Of a DNA stretch of 64,000 bases, positions 1-8,371 are shown piece after piece. This DNA is from Pseudomonadota bacterium. Lineage in GTDB: Bacteria > Pseudomonadota > Gammaproteobacteria > Burkholderiales > Casimicrobiaceae. The translations under genes were made by a program, and so were the position numbers. Position 1 is the first letter of the stretch, and each line of letters opens with the position of its first letter. The notes below the pieces were generated by a model. That model searched no databases, had not been told where the DNA came from, and was given only the letters and a program-made list of their open reading frames with translations. The stretch covers positions 1 through 64,000 of the forward strand of contig JAFEDD010000006.1 of the NCBI GenBank assembly GCA_018241765.1, in the 5' to 3' direction.

Positions 1-615
1 CAGCGCACCGCCACGCTCAACCGCATCCGCGGTCTGCTCTCGGAGCTGGGCATCGTGTTGCCATTGAAGGCTGCTGTGGTGCGTCGCGATGCGATAGCCC
101 GTCTGGAGGATTTGCCCGGCTGGGCCAACACCGTGATCGGTGATCTGCTGAGCGAGGTCTCCCGACTCGATGAGCGCATTGGTCAGTACGACCAGCACAT
201 CCGCACCATGGCGCGCCAGAGCACCGAGGCCCAGCGCCTGATGCAGATCAGTGGCATTGGCGAAACGACAGCCACCGCGCTCTTGAGCACCATCGGCAAC
301 GGGCGCGACTTCAAGTGTGGTCGCCAGCTGTGCGCCTGGCTCGGTCTGGTGCCCGGGCAGTACAGCTCTGGCGGCAAGCAGCGCCTGGGTCACATCACCA
401 AGGCCGGAGATCCGTACCTGCGCAGCTTGCTGGTGCTGGGTGCGCGGGCGGTGCTGGCCGCAGCGAAGAACAAGAGCGACCCGATCAGTCGGTGGGCCAA
501 TGCGCTGGCACAGCGCCGGGGTTACTGGAAAGCCGTGGTCGCCATCGCCGCCAAGAACGCCCGCATGTGCTGGGCGGTGCTCAGTCGGGGTGAGGACTTC
601 CGGCTGCCGGCCTGA
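1..615 (+). CDS. IS110-family transposase, C-terminal part (cut by window start)
   Basis: DEDD/serine transposase of the IS110 family, which moves a circular element with guidance from an element-encoded bridge RNA. The reading frame is open from base 1, so the N-terminal RuvC-like domain lies upstream of the window. The remaining 204 residues hold the Transposase_20 region, with a helix-hairpin-helix-like stretch (QISGIGETTATALLSTIG, about residues 81-98 of the fragment) and the conserved SSGGK segment (about 121-125) that carries the family's nucleophilic serine. It ends in TGA at 613-615. A gene-free stretch of roughly 200 bases follows, as in the IS1111 subgroup. Family assignment is firm; whether the element is intact is unknown. 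Confidence 0.9.
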   Translation, partial: QRTATLNRIRGLLSELGIVLPLKAAVVRRDAIARLEDLPGWANTVIGDLLSEVSRLDERIGQYDQHIRTMARQSTEAQRLMQISGIGETTATALLSTIGNGRDFKCGRQLCAWLGLVPGQYSSGGKQRLGHITKAGDPYLRSLLVLGARAVLAAAKNKSDPISRWANALAQRRGYWKAVVAIAAKNARMCWAVLSRGEDFRLPA

Positions 616-830
616 ACATCGCCGCTGAGCAAAAGAGAACGTCAGAGAAATTGATTGCCACCACCGCGTGCAGCCAGCGTTGATGAGTCAGGGTTGGACC
701 TGCGCGGGGCGTGACCGAGATACTCAAGGAGTCCAGGGCCGGTGGCAACGCCGGTCATCCTCGGCTAACGAATGGGTCCCCCGCGCGCGTCTTTCATCAG
801 GGTCCGCTGTGAATCAAAGCAGCATCAATG
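616..830 (+). mobile_element. 3' noncoding end of the IS110 element, candidate bridge-RNA region
   Basis: This stretch follows the transposase stop and has no convincing open frame. In the IS1111 branch of IS110 the bridge RNA is encoded in a long noncoding segment 3' of the transposase, so this is the expected location. The right end of the element was not located; 830 is an approximate limit set by where the sequence approaches the next gene. The RNA call is inference from family knowledge, not from a covariance match. Confidence 0.35.
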
Positions 831-926
831 ACCGTTTGTAGTTTCGCTGTCCGCATCCCTTGCTCGCTGAGCAACCGGGCTGGGCGCTGAAGGTGGCAAT
901 TGAATCAAGTCAAGTCGAAACGCATT

Positions 927-957
927 CCGTGATCCATCGCTTCGCGATGCATCACGG
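927..957 (-). terminator. Hairpin downstream of the DUF2200 gene
   Basis: A 14-bp stem with one mismatch (927-940 pairing with 944-957) and a 3-base loop sits about 47 bases past the DUF2200 stop on the minus strand. It has no T tract, so it is a possible terminator or RNA-stabilising hairpin rather than a classical intrinsic terminator. The rest of 831-1003 shows nothing recognisable. Confidence 0.35.
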
Positions 958-1003
958 TTGGATCGGTGTTTGACTTTCGGGGGGAAGCCCTTGTAGTAAA
1001 GTA

Positions 1004-1351
1004 TCAGCGCAGAATCTTCTCCATGGCCTTGCCCTTGGCCAATTCGTCGATCAGCTTGTCCAGGTAGCGGATCTTCTGCATCAGCGGGTCTTGCACGTCC
1101 TCCACGCGCACGCCGCACACCACGCCCTTGATGAGCGCCGCATTCGGATGGATGGCCGGCGCTTGGGCGAAGAAGGTTTCAAAGTCGCTGTTCTGGCGGA
1201 TCTTCGCCTCTAGCCCCGCCTGGTCGTAGCCCGTCAGCCAGCGAATGACCTGGTCCACCTCATTCTGGCTGCGCCCCTTGCGCTCGGCCTTCTGCACGTA
1301 GAGCGGATACACCGAGGAAAACGCCATGGTGAAAATGCGATGTCCAGCCAT
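1004..1351 (-). CDS. DUF2200 family protein
   Basis: Small soluble protein of 115 residues matching the DUF2200 family over its whole length. The N-terminus ([20 protein letters not shown]) and the following [19 protein letters not shown] segment are characteristic. Biochemical function is unknown. The ATG at 1351 is the family's usual start. It lies 13 bases downstream of the antitoxin gene on the same strand, so it is probably the third gene of a toxin-antitoxin transcript. The family is common in accessory DNA, which fits the IS and integrase around it. Whether it contributes to the addiction module is not known. Confidence 0.85.
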   Translation of the reverse strand: MAGHRIFTMAFSSVYPLYVQKAERKGRSQNEVDQVIRWLTGYDQAGLEAKIRQNSDFETFFAQAPAIHPNAALIKGVVCGVRVEDVQDPLMQKIRYLDKLIDELAKGKAMEKILR

Positions 1352-1364
1352 CGTGGCTCCAATC

Positions 1365-1688
1365 TCAAATCGCCTGCGCGTGTCCCGGCGGTGAAGTCAG
1401 CGGCTGTACCGCCAACCGCATCCCCATGGCCTTGAGAATAGCTGTCAGGCTGTTCAAGGCCGGATTGCCCTTGGGCGACAGCGTCCGGTAAAGCTGCGTC
1501 GGGTTCAGGTGAGCCTGCTCGGCCACAGCTTGCACGCCGCCGAACGCTTGCGCCATCTGGCGCAGCACGGTCAGCAGCTCGGCTTGGTCACCATCGGCCA
1601 GGATGCCATTAATGACTTCCAGCGCCAAGGCCGGATCGCTGCGGTACAGCTCGGCCATAGCGTCGTCATGGGGTTTGCTTCTCATCAT
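1365..1688 (-). CDS. Addiction-module antidote protein (HTH, HigA-like)
   Basis: Antitoxin of 107 residues from the putative addiction-module antidote family (TIGR02684 type). A helix-turn-helix occupies about residues 50-95 ([20 protein letters not shown], then [18 protein letters not shown]). It is expected to bind and neutralise the toxin encoded just upstream and to repress the shared promoter. Its first 23 bases overlap the toxin's 3' end, implying translational coupling. Two ATGs start the frame (1688 and 1685), with a GGAG a few bases upstream. Toxin-first order is typical of this class. Confidence 0.85.
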   Translation of the reverse strand: MMRSKPHDDAMAELYRSDPALALEVINGILADGDQAELLTVLRQMAQAFGGVQAVAEQAHLNPTQLYRTLSPKGNPALNSLTAILKAMGMRLAVQPLTSPPGHAQAI

Positions 1689-2010
1689 CCAATCTCCGTT
1701 GCCAGTCCTGCCAGTAGCCCACTGCTCGGTTTATGTCCGCATCCTGGGTGCGCTTGTCGCCGCCACACAGCAGCAGTACCAAGCGGTGGCCCGCCAGGGC
1801 GTAATACACCCGGTAGCCCGGCCCTATGTCGATGCGCAGTTCCCACACCCCATCACGGCAGAACTTGTGATCACCGAGGTTGCCTTGCTCGACGCGAGCC
1901 ACGCGCCGGATGATCGCAACCTTGGCCTGCATATCGCGCAAGCGCTGAAGCCAGTCGATGTAGAGATCCTTCTTCCCTTCGGCGGTTAGATAGTGCTCGA
2001 TGCGGTACAT
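1666..2010 (-). CDS. RelE/ParE-superfamily toxin (addiction-module killer, Gp49-like)
   Basis: Toxin of 114 residues from the phage-derived Gp49-like/HigB group (TIGR02683). Diagnostic stretches are the central GVWELRIDIGPGYRVYYAL and the C-terminal VLLLCGGDKRTQDADI. Family members are mostly ribosome-dependent mRNA interferases. No residue expected to be essential looks lost. It is the first gene of a minus-strand operon with the antidote (23-base overlap) and DUF2200. The 136-base gap towards the integrase gene holds two inverted repeats, one of which may be the autoregulatory operator. Confidence 0.88.
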   Translation of the reverse strand: MYRIEHYLTAEGKKDLYIDWLQRLRDMQAKVAIIRRVARVEQGNLGDHKFCRDGVWELRIDIGPGYRVYYALAGHRLVLLLCGGDKRTQDADINRAVGYWQDWQRRLDDEKQTP

Positions 2011-2069
2011 GGCTATTTTCGTTTATTGACGAATAAAGAGCAAGAGCAAAGAGCAGCGGACAGCCGCTC

Positions 2070-2130
2070 GAATGGTCGTGACGCTGTCGCGACCATTCGC
2101 GGGAGAAGGATTTGCCAGACACTGTCTGGC
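2070..2130. promoter_or_regulatory. Two inverted repeats between integrase and toxin genes
   Basis: The first repeat pairs GAATGGTCG (2070-2078) with CGACCATTC (2090-2098), 11-base loop. The second is perfect: GCCAGAC (2114-2120), 3-base loop, GTCTGGC (2124-2130). Both lie between the 3' end of the integrase and the start of the toxin gene, which point the same way. They could be the integrase terminator, the toxin-antitoxin operator, or one of each; the sequence does not decide. Confidence 0.45.
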
Positions 2131-2146
2131 TTATTTGACCTCGCCT

Positions 2147-3346
2147 TCACGCCTGTGCCTCTAATGCCTGTCGTGCCCCGGTGATAGCCTTGCGCCGGCT
2201 AGCGACCAGCTCGGCCGCGTCGCGCACCGGCTTGTCCTCGGTGTGGACGTAGTGCATGAACTGCGTGACAGTCTTGTGCTGCGTCAGCTCCATGCCGATC
2301 TTGATGGGCACGCCCGAATTGGCAATGTCGGTCGCAGAGCGGTGGCGGATGCCGTGCGTGCCCACGTGGGTCACGCCGGCGGCCCTGAGCACGCGGCACC
2401 AGCCGCCGTAGTGCTCGCCAAAGGTCAGGTGCTTGGCTGGGTCGTTGGGCGACGGCAGGACGTAGGGGCAGCCCTCCCGGCGCGGCACAGCCGAAAGCAG
2501 CCGATAGGCTTCCGCGCTCATGGGCTTGGACATGCCGCCGGTCTTGCTGTCGGGCCACATCACACGCCGGTTTGCGAGGTCGATCCAGTCCCATTCGAGC
2601 GTGCAGATTTCGGAGCGACGGCCTGCGAACTCGAATTGCAGGCGGATCGCCAGCGGAATAACGTAGTTCTCCAGCCCCTCCGCCTCCAGCGTCTCCAACT
2701 GGCGAAAGATCAGCACCATTTCATCGTCCACGATGAGGCGGGTCTTCTTGCCGGGCGGGTACATCGGAACATGGCGGCACGGGTTGGTGCCGTCCGGGCG
2801 GAAGCCCCACACCTCGGCCAGGTTGAACATCTTGCGCAGGATGGCGAAGCCCTTGTTCGCCTCGGTGGGCTTGTAGGAGAGCTTTTCCATGTACCCGGCA
2901 ATGTCGGGGCGCTTCACGTCAGCCACCTTCTTGCGGCCTAGCATCGGGACAATGCAGCGGTCGATGACCGCCTGATAGCCGCGCCAGGTGCTGGGCTTGT
3001 TGCGCTTCTTGGAGTAGTCCTCCATGAACTTCTTGCACAACTCGGCCATCGTGGGCGCCTTGCGCGCCTCGGCCTTGGCACCGCCAGGATCGCCACCCCG
3101 GCGAACCTCGGCCAGCCAGTCCTGCGCCATGACGCGGGCCTGTTCGACGGTCAATTCCCCAAACAGACCCAGAGCGGGCTTGCGGCGCTCGCCCGCGTTC
3201 GTGCGGTACTGGAGCATGAACACGCGGCGGCCCGCCGGTGTAATCTTGCACAGGAAGCCGGGCACCACGGTGTCCCGCAGCTCGACGGCCTGCGCCTGGG
3301 GTTGCGCCGTCTCGACGGCGGTCTTGGTGAGCTTGATCTTTGCCAT
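2147..3346 (-). CDS. Tyrosine-type site-specific integrase (DUF4102/P4-like)
   Basis: Integrase of 399 residues. The order is an N-terminal arm-binding DUF4102 domain (about 1-85), a SAM-like core-binding domain (about 95-185) and a C-terminal catalytic domain (about 200-385). The catalytic set is visible: R243 in AGRRSEI, H331 and R334 in THGIRH, H357 in LTQHKT and nucleophile Y366 in MHYVH. An upstream in-frame ATG exists at 3382, but 3346 is chosen because TCCAAGGAGT sits 4 bases before it. The protein appears complete. It lies at the border between accessory DNA and the core cold-shock/clp genes, as expected for the integrase of an island. No tRNA is adjacent, so its attachment site is unclear. 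Confidence 0.92.
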   Translation of the reverse strand: MAKIKLTKTAVETAQPQAQAVELRDTVVPGFLCKITPAGRRVFMLQYRTNAGERRKPALGLFGELTVEQARVMAQDWLAEVRRGGDPGGAKAEARKAPTMAELCKKFMEDYSKKRNKPSTWRGYQAVIDRCIVPMLGRKKVADVKRPDIAGYMEKLSYKPTEANKGFAILRKMFNLAEVWGFRPDGTNPCRHVPMYPPGKKTRLIVDDEMVLIFRQLETLEAEGLENYVIPLAIRLQFEFAGRRSEICTLEWDWIDLANRRVMWPDSKTGGMSKPMSAEAYRLLSAVPRREGCPYVLPSPNDPAKHLTFGEHYGGWCRVLRAAGVTHVGTHGIRHRSATDIANSGVPIKIGMELTQHKTVTQFMHYVHTEDKPVRDAAELVASRRKAITGARQALEAQA

Positions 3347-3521
3347 GATGACTCCTTGGAAGACCCGATTTCCAAGAGCCACATGGGAGCCATGAGAGCG
3401 GAAGCCGTGTCAGGTTTCGGAAAGCACCGGCATATGATGGACGCGCGTAAGTTATTGATAAACCTGCTGTATCGGGCTACAGCGCAGTCCAGCGAAATGT
3501 CGGGATGGAGTCATCGTGAAA

Positions 3522-3551
3522 CAAAAAAGGGCCATGCGGCCCTTTTTTTGT
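3522..3551 (-). terminator. Terminator of the cold-shock gene
   Basis: An A-run, GGGCC, a short ATGC loop, GGCCC and a T-run form a compact, nearly symmetric hairpin about 20 bases downstream of the cold-shock stop codon. It would act in both directions and separates the core gene from the integrase region. The remainder of 3347-3521 shows no gene. Confidence 0.85.
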
Positions 3552-3569
3552 CGGTGCGCGTCGTGCGCG

Positions 3570-3773
3570 TCACGGCGCCTGAATGTTCGAGGCCTGCTTG
3601 CCCTTGGGGCCGCTCACGACTTCGAAGGAGACTTTCTGACCTTCCTTCAACGAGCGAAAGCCGTCCATCTGAATCGCGCTGAAGTGCGCGAACACATCAT
3701 CCGTGCCGTCGTCGGGCTTGATGAACCCGAACCCTTTGGCGTCGTTGAACCATTTGACTGTACCCGTTGTCAT
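3570..3773 (-). CDS. cspA: Cold-shock protein (CspA family)
   Basis: Single cold-shock domain of 67 residues that binds single-stranded RNA and DNA and melts mRNA secondary structure. Both RNA-binding motifs are intact: KGFGFI at 13-18 (RNP1) and VFAHFS at 27-32 (RNP2), with the conserved W8 and F9. An AGGGAGT lies ahead of the ATG. As in many betaproteobacteria it neighbours clpS-clpA, which are transcribed divergently. Family members are often regulated through a long leader, and about 380 bases separate the two start codons. The specific paralogue name is uncertain. Confidence 0.92.
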   Translation of the reverse strand: MTTGTVKWFNDAKGFGFIKPDDGTDDVFAHFSAIQMDGFRSLKEGQKVSFEVVSGPKGKQASNIQAP

Positions 3774-4156
3774 GACTGCGTACTCCCTGGACTGATGAAC
3801 CCTTGGGTTCCTTGTTTGTTTTGTTGCTCGTCGCGGCGAGGTGCTCGCCGCTGTGGCCGGCGCCGATCAAGCATCGTGTGCTCGCGGTGGGCACGGCGGG
3901 CGCTGTTGTAGCGCCCGATGACCCTGATCGTCAAGGGGGCAGGTCAAGGATTTTTCGGAGTGACGGTGTGGCAGCCGACGAACGGGCGGCTGGCATGACG
4001 TATGCTCTTGAAATTCTGAGTTCGTCACCGAAATGGGCTCTGATGTCTCTGCGTTGCCCGGCGCATGCCGCGTCGCCGCCCCCCGGCGGGTCGAGCGGCT
4101 ACCCGGTCGACTGTGGCATCGCTCCCGGAGGGCGGTGAGTTTCGTGTTTGAGTCGT
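3774..4156. promoter_or_regulatory. Divergent leader region between the cold-shock gene and clpS
   Basis: This stretch holds the 5' leader of the cold-shock gene (minus strand) and the promoter region of clpS (plus strand). No open frame looks coding. A short GGAACCC/GGGTTC hairpin lies close to the cold-shock start. A CTTGAAA box occurs at 4007-4013, but I see no convincing partner element, so no promoter is assigned. Confidence 0.4.
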
Positions 4157-4474
4157 ATGGCCGTAAAACCCAATCGCCCTGATGAAAGCTCCGTGCTGGA
4201 GGCCGAGCGCGTCGATGTCAAGCCGCCGCCGATGTACCGCGTGTTGCTGCTGAACGACGATTACACGCCGATGGATTTCGTCGTCGCGATCCTGCAACAG
4301 GTGTTCGCGATGAACCGGGAAAAGGCGACGCAGGTGATGTTGCAGGTGCATCGTTCGGGCGCCGGCACCTGCGGCGTGTTCACCCGGGAAGTGGCGGACA
4401 CGAAGGTGGCGCAGGTGGCGGAATTGGCCGCCCATCATCAGCATCCGCTTCAGTGTACGATGGAGCCTGAGTGA
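4157..4474 (+). CDS. clpS: ATP-dependent Clp protease adaptor ClpS
   Basis: Adaptor of 105 residues that delivers N-degron substrates to ClpAP. After a flexible N-terminus come the substrate- and ClpA-binding signatures: [13 protein letters not shown], the [17 protein letters not shown] helix-turn and a C-terminal [11 protein letters not shown]. The ATG at 4157 is preferred over the in-frame TTG at 4148. clpA follows on the same strand after about 150 bases, the standard order. The intervening DNA (4475-4625) has no gene, so clpA may have its own promoter or be read through. Confidence 0.95.
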   Translation: MAVKPNRPDESSVLEAERVDVKPPPMYRVLLLNDDYTPMDFVVAILQQVFAMNREKATQVMLQVHRSGAGTCGVFTREVADTKVAQVAELAAHHQHPLQCTMEPE

Positions 4475-4625
4475 TGAAGGGCGCCGATCGACGCGAACCA
4501 GAACGGGTGACACGGGTGCGGCGGCGCGAGGGCGCCGAGGCACGCGGGGGAAAGAGTCCGCAGGTGCTGGATCGCAGCATCTGCGGTGTTCAGCCGGCCG
4601 CGGCCGGAAGCGAAGGCAGTCAATC

Positions 4626-6920
4626 ATGATCGCGCAAGAGTTGGAAGTCAGTCTGCACATGGCCTTTGTCGATGCCCGGCAAAAGCGTCATGAGTTCATC
4701 ACGGTCGAGCATCTGCTGCTGGCCATGCTCGACAACCCGAGCGCCGCCGAGGTGCTGCGCGCCTGCGCTGTCGACCTCGATGAACTGCGCTCGGCGCTCG
4801 CCGCGTTCATCAACGAGCACACGCCGCGCCTGCCGCAGAACAGCGAAAGCGACACCACGCCCACGCAGGGGTTCCAGCGCGTCATCCAGCGCGCCATCCT
4901 GCACGTGCAGTCGTCCGGCAAGAAAGAGGTGACCGGCGCCAACGTGCTGGTCGCCATCTTCGGCGAGAAAGATTCGCACGCCGTCTACTTCCTGAACCAG
5001 CGCGGCGTCACCCGACTCGACGTGGTGAACTACATCAGTCACGGCATCAGCAAGGTGCCGAAAGACAAGGTCGAGAAGGCCGAGAGCGGCAGCGGCGAGG
5101 GCGAGAAGGAAGAGTCACCGCAGGGCGCGCTCGAAAACTTCACGGTCAATCTCAATGCGCAGGCGCGTGCCGGCAAGATCGACCCGATGATCGGGCGTGC
5201 AGCCGAACTCGAGCGACTGGTGCAGGTGCTTTGTCGCCGTCGCAAGAACAACCCCTTGCTGGTGGGTGAGGCCGGCGTCGGCAAGACCGCCATCGTCGAA
5301 GGGCTCGCCAAGCGCATCGTCGATGGCGAAGTGCCCGAAGTGCTGGCCGGTTGCGTCGTCTATTCGCTCGACATGGGCGCGCTGCTCGCGGGCACCAAGT
5401 ACCGCGGCGATTTCGAGGCGCGGCTGAAGGCCGTGCTGAAGCAGTTGGGCGAAAAAACCAACGGCATCCTGTTCATCGACGAGATTCACACCATCATCGG
5501 CGCCGGCGCGGCCAGCGGCGGCACGCTCGATGCGTCCAATCTGCTGAAACCGGCGCTTGCCAACGGCACGCTGAAGTGCGTCGGGGCCACCACCTATACC
5601 GAATTCCGCCAGGTGTTCGAGAAGGACAATGCGCTTGCGCGCCGCTTCCAGAAGATCGACGTCGTCGAACCCTCCGTTGGCGAGACGGTGGAGATCCTGC
5701 GCGGCCTGAAGCCCAAGTTCGAGGCGCACCACAACGTGAAGTACTCGCCCGCGGCGATCACGGCGGCGGCCGAACTCTCGGCTCGGCACATCAATGATCG
5801 CCACCTGCCCGACAAGGCGATCGACGTCATCGACGAGGCCGGCGCGGCGCAGAAGATACTGCCGAAGTCGAAGCAGAAGAAAACCATCGGCAAGGGCGAG
5901 ATCGAGGAGATCGTCGCCAAGATCGCGCGCATCCCGGCGCGCAACGTCTCCAGCGACGACCGCAATTCGCTGAAGACGCTCGATCGTGACCTGAAGAACG
6001 TCGTGTTCGGGCAAGACCGCGCCATCGACGCGCTCGCCGCCGCCATCAAGATGGCGCGCAGCGGCCTCGGCAACCCGCGCAAACCCATCGGCTCGTTCCT
6101 GTTCTCCGGCCCCACCGGCGTCGGCAAGACCGAGGTCGCGCGGCAACTCGCCTATTGCCTCGGTGTCGAGCTGCTGCGCTTCGACATGAGCGAATACATG
6201 GAGCGCCACGCCGTGAGCCGCCTGATCGGCGCGCCGCCGGGCTACGTCGGCTATGACCAGGGCGGGCAGCTCACCGAAGCCATCACCAAGCACCCGTACA
6301 GCGTGCTGCTGCTCGACGAGATCGAGAAGGCGCACCCGGATATCTACAACGTGCTGCTTCAGGTGATGGACCACGGCACGCTGACCGACAACAACGGGCG
6401 CAAGGCCGATTTCCGCAACGTCATCATCATCATGACGACCAACGCCGGCGCCGACACGCTGACCAAGAACGTGATGGGCTTCACCAACACGAAAGAGGCC
6501 GGCGACGAGATGGAATCCATCAAGCGCATGTTCACGCCCGAGTTCCGCAACCGGCTCGACGCGACGATCAGCTTCGGCGCGCTCACGCACGAGGTCATCC
6601 TGCGCGTGGTCGACAAGTTCCTGCTCGAGCTGGAAGCGCAGCTGCACGAGAAGAAGGTCGACCCGGACTTCTCGCAGGCTCTGCGCGACTACCTCGCCCG
6701 CAAAGGCTTCGACCCACACATGGGCGCGCGGCCCATGTCGCGCCTGATCCAGGACACCATCCGCAAGGCACTGGCCGACGAACTCCTGTTTGGGCGGCTG
6801 GTCGGCGGCGGCAAGGTGAAGATCGACATCGACGTCGACGAACGCGGCGAAGGCAAGGTGCGCCTGGGCTTCCCCGAGCAGGACACACCCGCCCAAGCGC
6901 CGGAAGAGGCGACGGCCTGA
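4626..6920 (+). CDS. clpA: ATP-dependent Clp protease ATP-binding subunit ClpA
   Basis: Hexameric AAA+ unfoldase of 764 residues that feeds proteins to ClpP. It has an N-domain (about 1-145), a short acidic linker, and two AAA+ modules. The first has Walker A GEAGVGKT at 214-221 followed by FIDEIH; the second has GPTGVGKT at 495-502 followed by [10 protein letters not shown]. Length matches E. coli ClpA closely. The presence of clpS immediately upstream supports ClpA over ClpB or ClpC. The C-terminus ends in a short proline/alanine/glutamate-rich tail. Confidence 0.97.
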   Translation: MIAQELEVSLHMAFVDARQKRHEFITVEHLLLAMLDNPSAAEVLRACAVDLDELRSALAAFINEHTPRLPQNSESDTTPTQGFQRVIQRAILHVQSSGKKEVTGANVLVAIFGEKDSHAVYFLNQRGVTRLDVVNYISHGISKVPKDKVEKAESGSGEGEKEESPQGALENFTVNLNAQARAGKIDPMIGRAAELERLVQVLCRRRKNNPLLVGEAGVGKTAIVEGLAKRIVDGEVPEVLAGCVVYSLDMGALLAGTKYRGDFEARLKAVLKQLGEKTNGILFIDEIHTIIGAGAASGGTLDASNLLKPALANGTLKCVGATTYTEFRQVFEKDNALARRFQKIDVVEPSVGETVEILRGLKPKFEAHHNVKYSPAAITAAAELSARHINDRHLPDKAIDVIDEAGAAQKILPKSKQKKTIGKGEIEEIVAKIARIPARNVSSDDRNSLKTLDRDLKNVVFGQDRAIDALAAAIKMARSGLGNPRKPIGSFLFSGPTGVGKTEVARQLAYCLGVELLRFDMSEYMERHAVSRLIGAPPGYVGYDQGGQLTEAITKHPYSVLLLDEIEKAHPDIYNVLLQVMDHGTLTDNNGRKADFRNVIIIMTTNAGADTLTKNVMGFTNTKEAGDEMESIKRMFTPEFRNRLDATISFGALTHEVILRVVDKFLLELEAQLHEKKVDPDFSQALRDYLARKGFDPHMGARPMSRLIQDTIRKALADELLFGRLVGGGKVKIDIDVDERGEGKVRLGFPEQDTPAQAPEEATA

Positions 6921-6930
6921 GGACGGCCGC

Positions 6931-6956
6931 CGGTGCCCGACCGCCGGCGGGCACCG
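6931..6956 (+). terminator. Hairpin after clpA
   Basis: A perfect 9-bp stem (CGGTGCCCG with CGGGCACCG) and an 8-base loop start 11 bases after the clpA stop. There is no T tract, so termination efficiency is uncertain. The remaining sequence up to 7203 shows no gene and presumably holds the promoter of the methyltransferase. Confidence 0.45.
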
Positions 6957-7203
6957 TGCGCGGCATCATCGTCCTCGTTCGACGCGCGCCATCGCGTGCT
7001 CGGTTGGATCGTGCGTCGAAGACAACGGCTGGTGCCGTGTTTCGTTCTTCTTGGCCATGCCTTGAGAACCCGTTGTTCGCTTGAAATGTTGCGTGCCGTT
7101 CAGGCGACGTGGCGGATCAAGCGTCCGCTGAGTTGGTGTCAAGTTCGGGGTAGATTGGCGCGGGTCCGATCCATGACTTCAGGACGCGCTCACAGGGAAC
7201 GTC

Positions 7204-8001
7204 ATGCAAAACAGACAGGGCAAACCGGAAAGTTGCTACGACCATCCTCGCTTTTATGAATTGGCGTTTGCGTTTCGAGATATTCCGCGCGAAGTGGAGG
7301 TCATCGAGCGCACCATCGCGCTCCATGCCCGTCGCGAGGTCAAGCAGTTTCTAAACCTGGCTTGCGGGCCGTCACCGCACATGATCACCCTGTCACGCCG
7401 GAATCTCGAATTCCAGGGTTTGGATATCAGTCCGGCGATGCTTCAGTATTCACGACAGAAGGCGGGGGACGCGGGAATCCATGCCTTGTTCCATCAGCAA
7501 TCCATGGTGGATTTTCGGCTGGATCGTCCCGTGGATTACGTCTTCATCGCTTTGGGAGATTGGTACGTTCGCTCCTCGCTGGAGCTCAAACAGCATCTTT
7601 GTGCGGTCGCCGAAGCGCTGCGGCCGGGCGGCCTGTTCCTGCTGGATTGGTGCATTCAGTTCGAACCGGCAACGATGTTCAAGCCTGAAGGCGATGCCTG
7701 GGAAATGAAGGACGCGGATGCCGCCGTTCAATGCCGCGTTGTCATGAAACCATTCAATCATCCTGAGCAGCTGTTCGAGGAGCGACTCGACATCACCGTT
7801 CGCGCCAACGAGGGATCCTTCGATCTGTCCAGTCACTCTGTCAAGCGTGCGGTGTACCCACAGGAATTTCTTGAATTGATCACGTCGATGGGGCAATTCG
7901 AGTTTATCGGTTGGTGGAATAACTGGAACCTGGACGACCCATTGACCGAAAGCACTGAAAATATTTTTCGCCCGATCACGCTGCTCAGGCGTGTGGCGTA
8001 G
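7204..8001 (+). CDS. Class I SAM-dependent methyltransferase
   Basis: Rossmann-fold methyltransferase of 265 residues; substrate unknown. SAM-binding motif I is NLACGPSPH at 51-59. An acidic residue follows in LEFQGLDISPAML, and a later motif reads LRPGGLFLLDW. The pattern resembles methyltransferase domain 25/11 proteins. The gene is visibly richer in A and T, with less biased third codon positions, than clpA or mmsB beside it, which suggests acquisition by transfer. It stands alone, with no cotranscribed neighbour that would hint at a substrate. Confidence 0.8.
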   Translation: MQNRQGKPESCYDHPRFYELAFAFRDIPREVEVIERTIALHARREVKQFLNLACGPSPHMITLSRRNLEFQGLDISPAMLQYSRQKAGDAGIHALFHQQSMVDFRLDRPVDYVFIALGDWYVRSSLELKQHLCAVAEALRPGGLFLLDWCIQFEPATMFKPEGDAWEMKDADAAVQCRVVMKPFNHPEQLFEERLDITVRANEGSFDLSSHSVKRAVYPQEFLELITSMGQFEFIGWWNNWNLDDPLTESTENIFRPITLLRRVA

Positions 8002-8004
8002 TGG

Positions 8005-8213
8005 TCATGCCTGAGTCGGTGCTCCCCTTCGGTTTGGCGGGCGCGCACTGCGCAGGCGCATAAGCTCATCGTCGGCATCGAACGAGTGCGCGCCGTCCGG
8101 CCGTGTGATGCCGACGCCGACGGCGTCGACATCGCGGGCAATGTGCCGTAGCGAGCCTGCGCCAACTGATGCACCTTCCCACGTGCCCGCCGCTTCGGTC
8201 GGGCTGCGAATTC
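8005..8213 (-). pseudogene. Possible remnant of a protein-coding gene
   Basis: A minus-strand frame with strongly G/C-rich third positions reads about 68 codons to a TGA at 8005-8007, including GVGITRPDGAHSFDADDE. It has no credible start and is bounded upstream by a stop about 10 bases from the palindromic repeat at 8226. I do not recognise the family. It may be the 3' end of a gene truncated when the repeat or flanking DNA was rearranged, or it may be chance. Confidence 0.25.
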
Positions 8214-8225
8214 ACGGAATTCGTG

Positions 8226-8350
8226 GATACATCTTTTTGCTCAAATGACCTTCATAACGGGCTTGGCGCCGCATTTCCCGTGAAGTCGAGTTGATGCAAA
8301 AATGGCTGCCAAGCCCTATGTGGATGCGGCTTTCAGAAAAAAGCTGTATC
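8226..8350. repeat. Palindromic intergenic repeat, copy A
   Basis: A 125-bp imperfect inverted repeat with matching ends GATACA...TGTATC. The left arm carries CAAATGACCTTCATAACGGG and the right arm the diverged complement. The midpoint has AGTCGAGTT. It lies 21 bases downstream of the 3' end of the gene at 8372-9232. Five related copies occur in the window. Confidence 0.85.
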
Positions 8351-8371
8351 CTCGGCCGACGCGAAATCGGG

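Noticed and set aside
825..1118. Minus-strand 97-codon frame overlapping the DUF2200 end
   Set aside because: It overlaps the well-supported DUF2200 gene in another frame and shows no family resemblance or ribosome-binding site.
4007..4035. Possible heat-shock (sigma-32) promoter before clpS
   Set aside because: CTTGAAA is present, but the partner CCGAAATG matches the -10 consensus poorly.
5115..6896. A 593-codon minus-strand open frame
   Set aside because: Lies wholly antisense to clpA, and no motif is recognisable.
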